DNA of 13,643 nucleotides from Parcubacteria group bacterium (GTDB taxonomy: Bacteria > Patescibacteriota > Minisyncoccia > JACPCQ01), in the NCBI GenBank assembly GCA_016179715.1, contig JACPCQ010000002.1, positions 1 to 13,643 on the forward strand. Direction: 5' to 3'. The number at the start of each line of letters is the position of its first letter. Position 1 is the first letter of the stretch. A program made the position numbers and the translations under genes. Below are positions 12,319 through 13,643 of the stretch, in pieces. Below the pieces are notes generated by a model. That model saw nothing but the letters and a program-made list of their open reading frames with translations, did not search any database and was not told the origin of the DNA.

Positions 12319-12410
12319 GCACCACTGTTGCCCACGTTCCGACGTGGCCGCAACAGTGCGTGCCCCGAACGAATGTGAGGGGCATGTATATAAGGCCGCT
12401 TATTTTTGCC
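12319..12410. other. hairpin cluster in the divergent nusA/histidine kinase spacer
   Basis: Three adjacent structures. (1) 12319-12363: GCAC plus CACTGTTGC pairs with GCAACAGTG plus GTGC, with an inner CCACGT/ACGTGG and a TCCG loop, about 19 bp with two small bulges. (2) TGCCCC (12361-12366) with GGGGCA (12379-12384). (3) ATAAG (12390-12394) with CTTAT (12399-12403), followed by TTTT. This could be a small structured RNA on the plus strand ending at the third hairpin, or a protein-binding palindrome. No family is recognised. Confidence 0.45.
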
Positions 12411-12449
12411 TACTGCACGCCAATCGCAAGCTCGTTATGTTCAAATGTC

Positions 12450-12483
12450 TTATCAACAACCGCGCATCGGCGTGTGTTGATAA
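12450..12483. repeat. inverted 9-bp pair TTATCAACA / TGTTGATAA upstream of the kinase promoter
   Basis: TTATCAACA (12450-12458) is perfectly inverted at 12475-12483. The half-site differs by one base from the common DnaA box TTATCCACA. The pair covers the expected -35 region of the kinase promoter and ends 8 bp before its TATAAT, so it could be an operator or a hairpin. Confidence 0.6.
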
Positions 12484-12490
12484 AATAGTA

Positions 12491-12496
12491 TATAAT
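12491..12496 (+). promoter_or_regulatory. -10 element of the histidine kinase gene
   Basis: Perfect TATAAT with no recognisable -35 at 16-18 bp. A start near 12503 would leave almost no leader before the ATG at 12506, so either the message is nearly leaderless or this is not the only promoter. Confidence 0.4.
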
Positions 12497-12505
12497 GGAA
12501 GAAGC

Positions 12506-13531
12506 ATGCGGCGGATATTTCACGCATTAAATGTGGTGGAGCAGTGCCGATATTATCGCGTCGGACTGTGGCAGTGTCCCCAATTCCTGTTCATTGTGAT
12601 GGGGCTTTTTGTGGTTGCCGCAATTATTGTGACAAATCTCTTTGCGCGCCGCTACGCGGGGCCGGAAATCACCGCGCTCATTGTCCTTGGTGTTACCGCA
12701 GTACTTCTTGCGATTGGGCAGATTATCATCAATTCGTTCAAGAACGCCGCAGAAGCCATGCGCACAAAATCCGAGTTTATCAGCATCATGTCGCACCAAT
12801 TACGCGGGCCGCTTGCCGCGATGCGCTGGCAATTTAACGTACTTTTGGGGGGAGGAGAAAGCACGCCTCCCGTTGCGCAAGGCGCGCCTTCGGAAAATTT
12901 ATCCGCCGCGTTTCCTGCGGCGCCACCCCTCGCCGAGGAACTTCCACCGCTTGCTGAAGAGGTGCGTGAGGTGCTTCGTACGCTGCAAGATGAGAATAAG
13001 CGCATGATTCGCCTGGTTTCCGATCTGCTGGAGGTCAATCGCATTGATGATCGCGATTTGGTATTGCATCGCGGTTCCCTGAAATTGAGCGATATGTCGC
13101 GGCATGTTTTGCGTCGGTTCACGCGTTTTGCGCGGGCCGCAAACGTGGAACTCAAGACGGCGTTTCCGAATGACGAGCGCGCGGTGCTTGCCGACGAGCA
13201 GTATGTCCGACTGGTTATAGAGCACCTTGTGGATAATGCGATTCGTTACAGCAAGGGTGGCGCGGTGGTGGCGGCCATTGAGCAGCTTGCCGGTGCGGTG
13301 AGATGGTCGGTAACAGACGAAGGTATCGGCATCACCGATGCGGACAAGAAACATATCTTTGAAAAGTTTTTCCGCGGGCACAACGCCGTACGTTATCAGA
13401 CTGATGGGCTTGGTATCGGACTGCATATCGCCCGCGCCGTTGTGAAGGCGCATTTCGGCACGATCGGTTTCCGTTCGCAGTACGGACGCGGCTCTACATT
13501 TTGGTTTACGCTGCCTTCGGCGGACGCGTAG
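12506..13531 (+). CDS. membrane sensor histidine kinase (HisKA + HATPase_c), orphan
   Basis: The kinase half autophosphorylates on a His and passes phosphate to a response regulator. Two membrane helices (about 26-47 and 54-78) with almost no loop between them replace an extracellular sensor domain. The DHp domain starts KSEFISIMSHQLRGPL with phospho-acceptor His97; Gly101 stands where Thr is usual (SHQLRTPL). A Pro/Ala/Glu-rich insertion of about 25-30 residues (118-148) separates the two DHp helices. The second ends MIRLVSDLLEVNRID. The ATPase domain has the N box EHLVDNAIRYSKG (Asn244), G1 DEGIGI (271-276), F box FEKFFRG and G2 GLGIGL (301-306), all intact. ATG at 12506 was chosen because the frame upstream is spacer and GGAAG precedes it by 4 nt; the product is 341 residues. 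No response regulator is seen in the window. Confidence 0.92.
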   Translation: MRRIFHALNVVEQCRYYRVGLWQCPQFLFIVMGLFVVAAIIVTNLFARRYAGPEITALIVLGVTAVLLAIGQIIINSFKNAAEAMRTKSEFISIMSHQLRGPLAAMRWQFNVLLGGGESTPPVAQGAPSENLSAAFPAAPPLAEELPPLAEEVREVLRTLQDENKRMIRLVSDLLEVNRIDDRDLVLHRGSLKLSDMSRHVLRRFTRFARAANVELKTAFPNDERAVLADEQYVRLVIEHLVDNAIRYSKGGAVVAAIEQLAGAVRWSVTDEGIGITDADKKHIFEKFFRGHNAVRYQTDGLGIGLHIARAVVKAHFGTIGFRSQYGRGSTFWFTLPSADA

Positions 13532-13643
13532 GATATGTGACGGAATAATGACAAATAATCAAGAAACAATAACCAATAACCAAACAAATTCCGATAATCA
13601 ATCACCAAATAACCGAAACGTGTTTTGGAATGTTGAATGTTGG
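13532..13643. other. AT-rich low-complexity tail at the window edge
   Basis: Imperfect repeats of AATAACCAA and similar words (for example CAATAACCAATAACCAA). A frame from ATG 13548 stays open to the end (MTNNQETITNNQ...), but its composition is that of the repeats, so I do not call a gene. Confidence 0.5.

Noticed and set aside
12450..12483. A replication origin at the DnaA-box-like pair
   Set aside because: Only two imperfect boxes, no cluster, and no dnaA, dnaN or AT-rich unwinding region nearby.
12137..12505. Extension of the histidine kinase frame upstream to 12137
   Set aside because: It would overlap the start of nusA and the promoter and hairpin spacer, and the translated sequence is not kinase-like.
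1..13643. tRNA or rRNA genes and CRISPR arrays
   Set aside because: No T-loop GTTCRANNC-like cloverleaf, rRNA core sequence or regularly spaced direct repeats were found by eye; the octamer array has no spacers.
13548..13643. A gene beginning MTNNQETITNNQ and running off the window
   Set aside because: Its residues come from AT-rich microrepeats, and there is no ribosome binding site or promoter.

Overview
The window (about 13.6 kb, moderate GC) reads as chromosomal DNA of a Candidate Phyla Radiation (Patescibacteria) bacterium, most likely of the Parcubacteria type. This is inferred from small ordinary housekeeping genes with few clear Shine-Dalgarno sites, a trigger factor without its PPIase domain, a NusA with an acidic insertion, an S23-like four-helix-bundle gene, a single-domain GIY-YIG nuclease, and two orphan proteins of a style I recall from these genomes. 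UGA and UAG both end intact genes here, so the standard code appears to apply. I ran no searches; all family calls are from reading motifs.

Layout. 1-938: the end of a cell-wall amidase with a peptidoglycan-binding domain (+) converges on an HU gene (-) across a near-perfect bidirectional terminator. 939-1790: an orphan gene with a perfect-consensus promoter, a structured leader, its own terminator and a hypervariable-looking C-terminal tail, followed by a tandem octamer repeat. 1748-2089: a small GIY-YIG nuclease gene that fits almost exactly between imperfect inverted repeats, one of which contains the stop codon of rny. 2078-3508: an RNase Y gene that is broken (no membrane anchor, in-frame amber stop). 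3509-4650: a gene-free gap, then a second orphan gene (-), again with a consensus promoter and a strong ribosome binding site. 4766-6473: gpmI (+), with a long inverted repeat in its leader.

6531-12318: a leftward cluster, in transcription order nusA, hppA, trigger factor, four-helix-bundle gene, clpP. It starts from a promoter whose transcript would begin with a terminator-like hairpin and ends at a strong leftward terminator. It joins transcription control (NusA), membrane energy coupling (proton pyrophosphatase), nascent-chain folding (trigger factor) and proteolysis (ClpP). 12319-12505: a hairpin-rich divergent spacer. 12506-13531: an orphan membrane histidine kinase. 13532-13643: AT-rich low-complexity sequence at the window edge.

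Most notable: the orphan at 1200-1634, whose C-terminal 40 or so residues look like the variable region of a diversity-generating retroelement target, although no reverse transcriptase or template repeat lies in the window. Also notable are the GIY-YIG unit bounded by repeats at the end of rny, and three damaged or truncated genes (rny, the four-helix-bundle gene, clpP) within about 5 kb.
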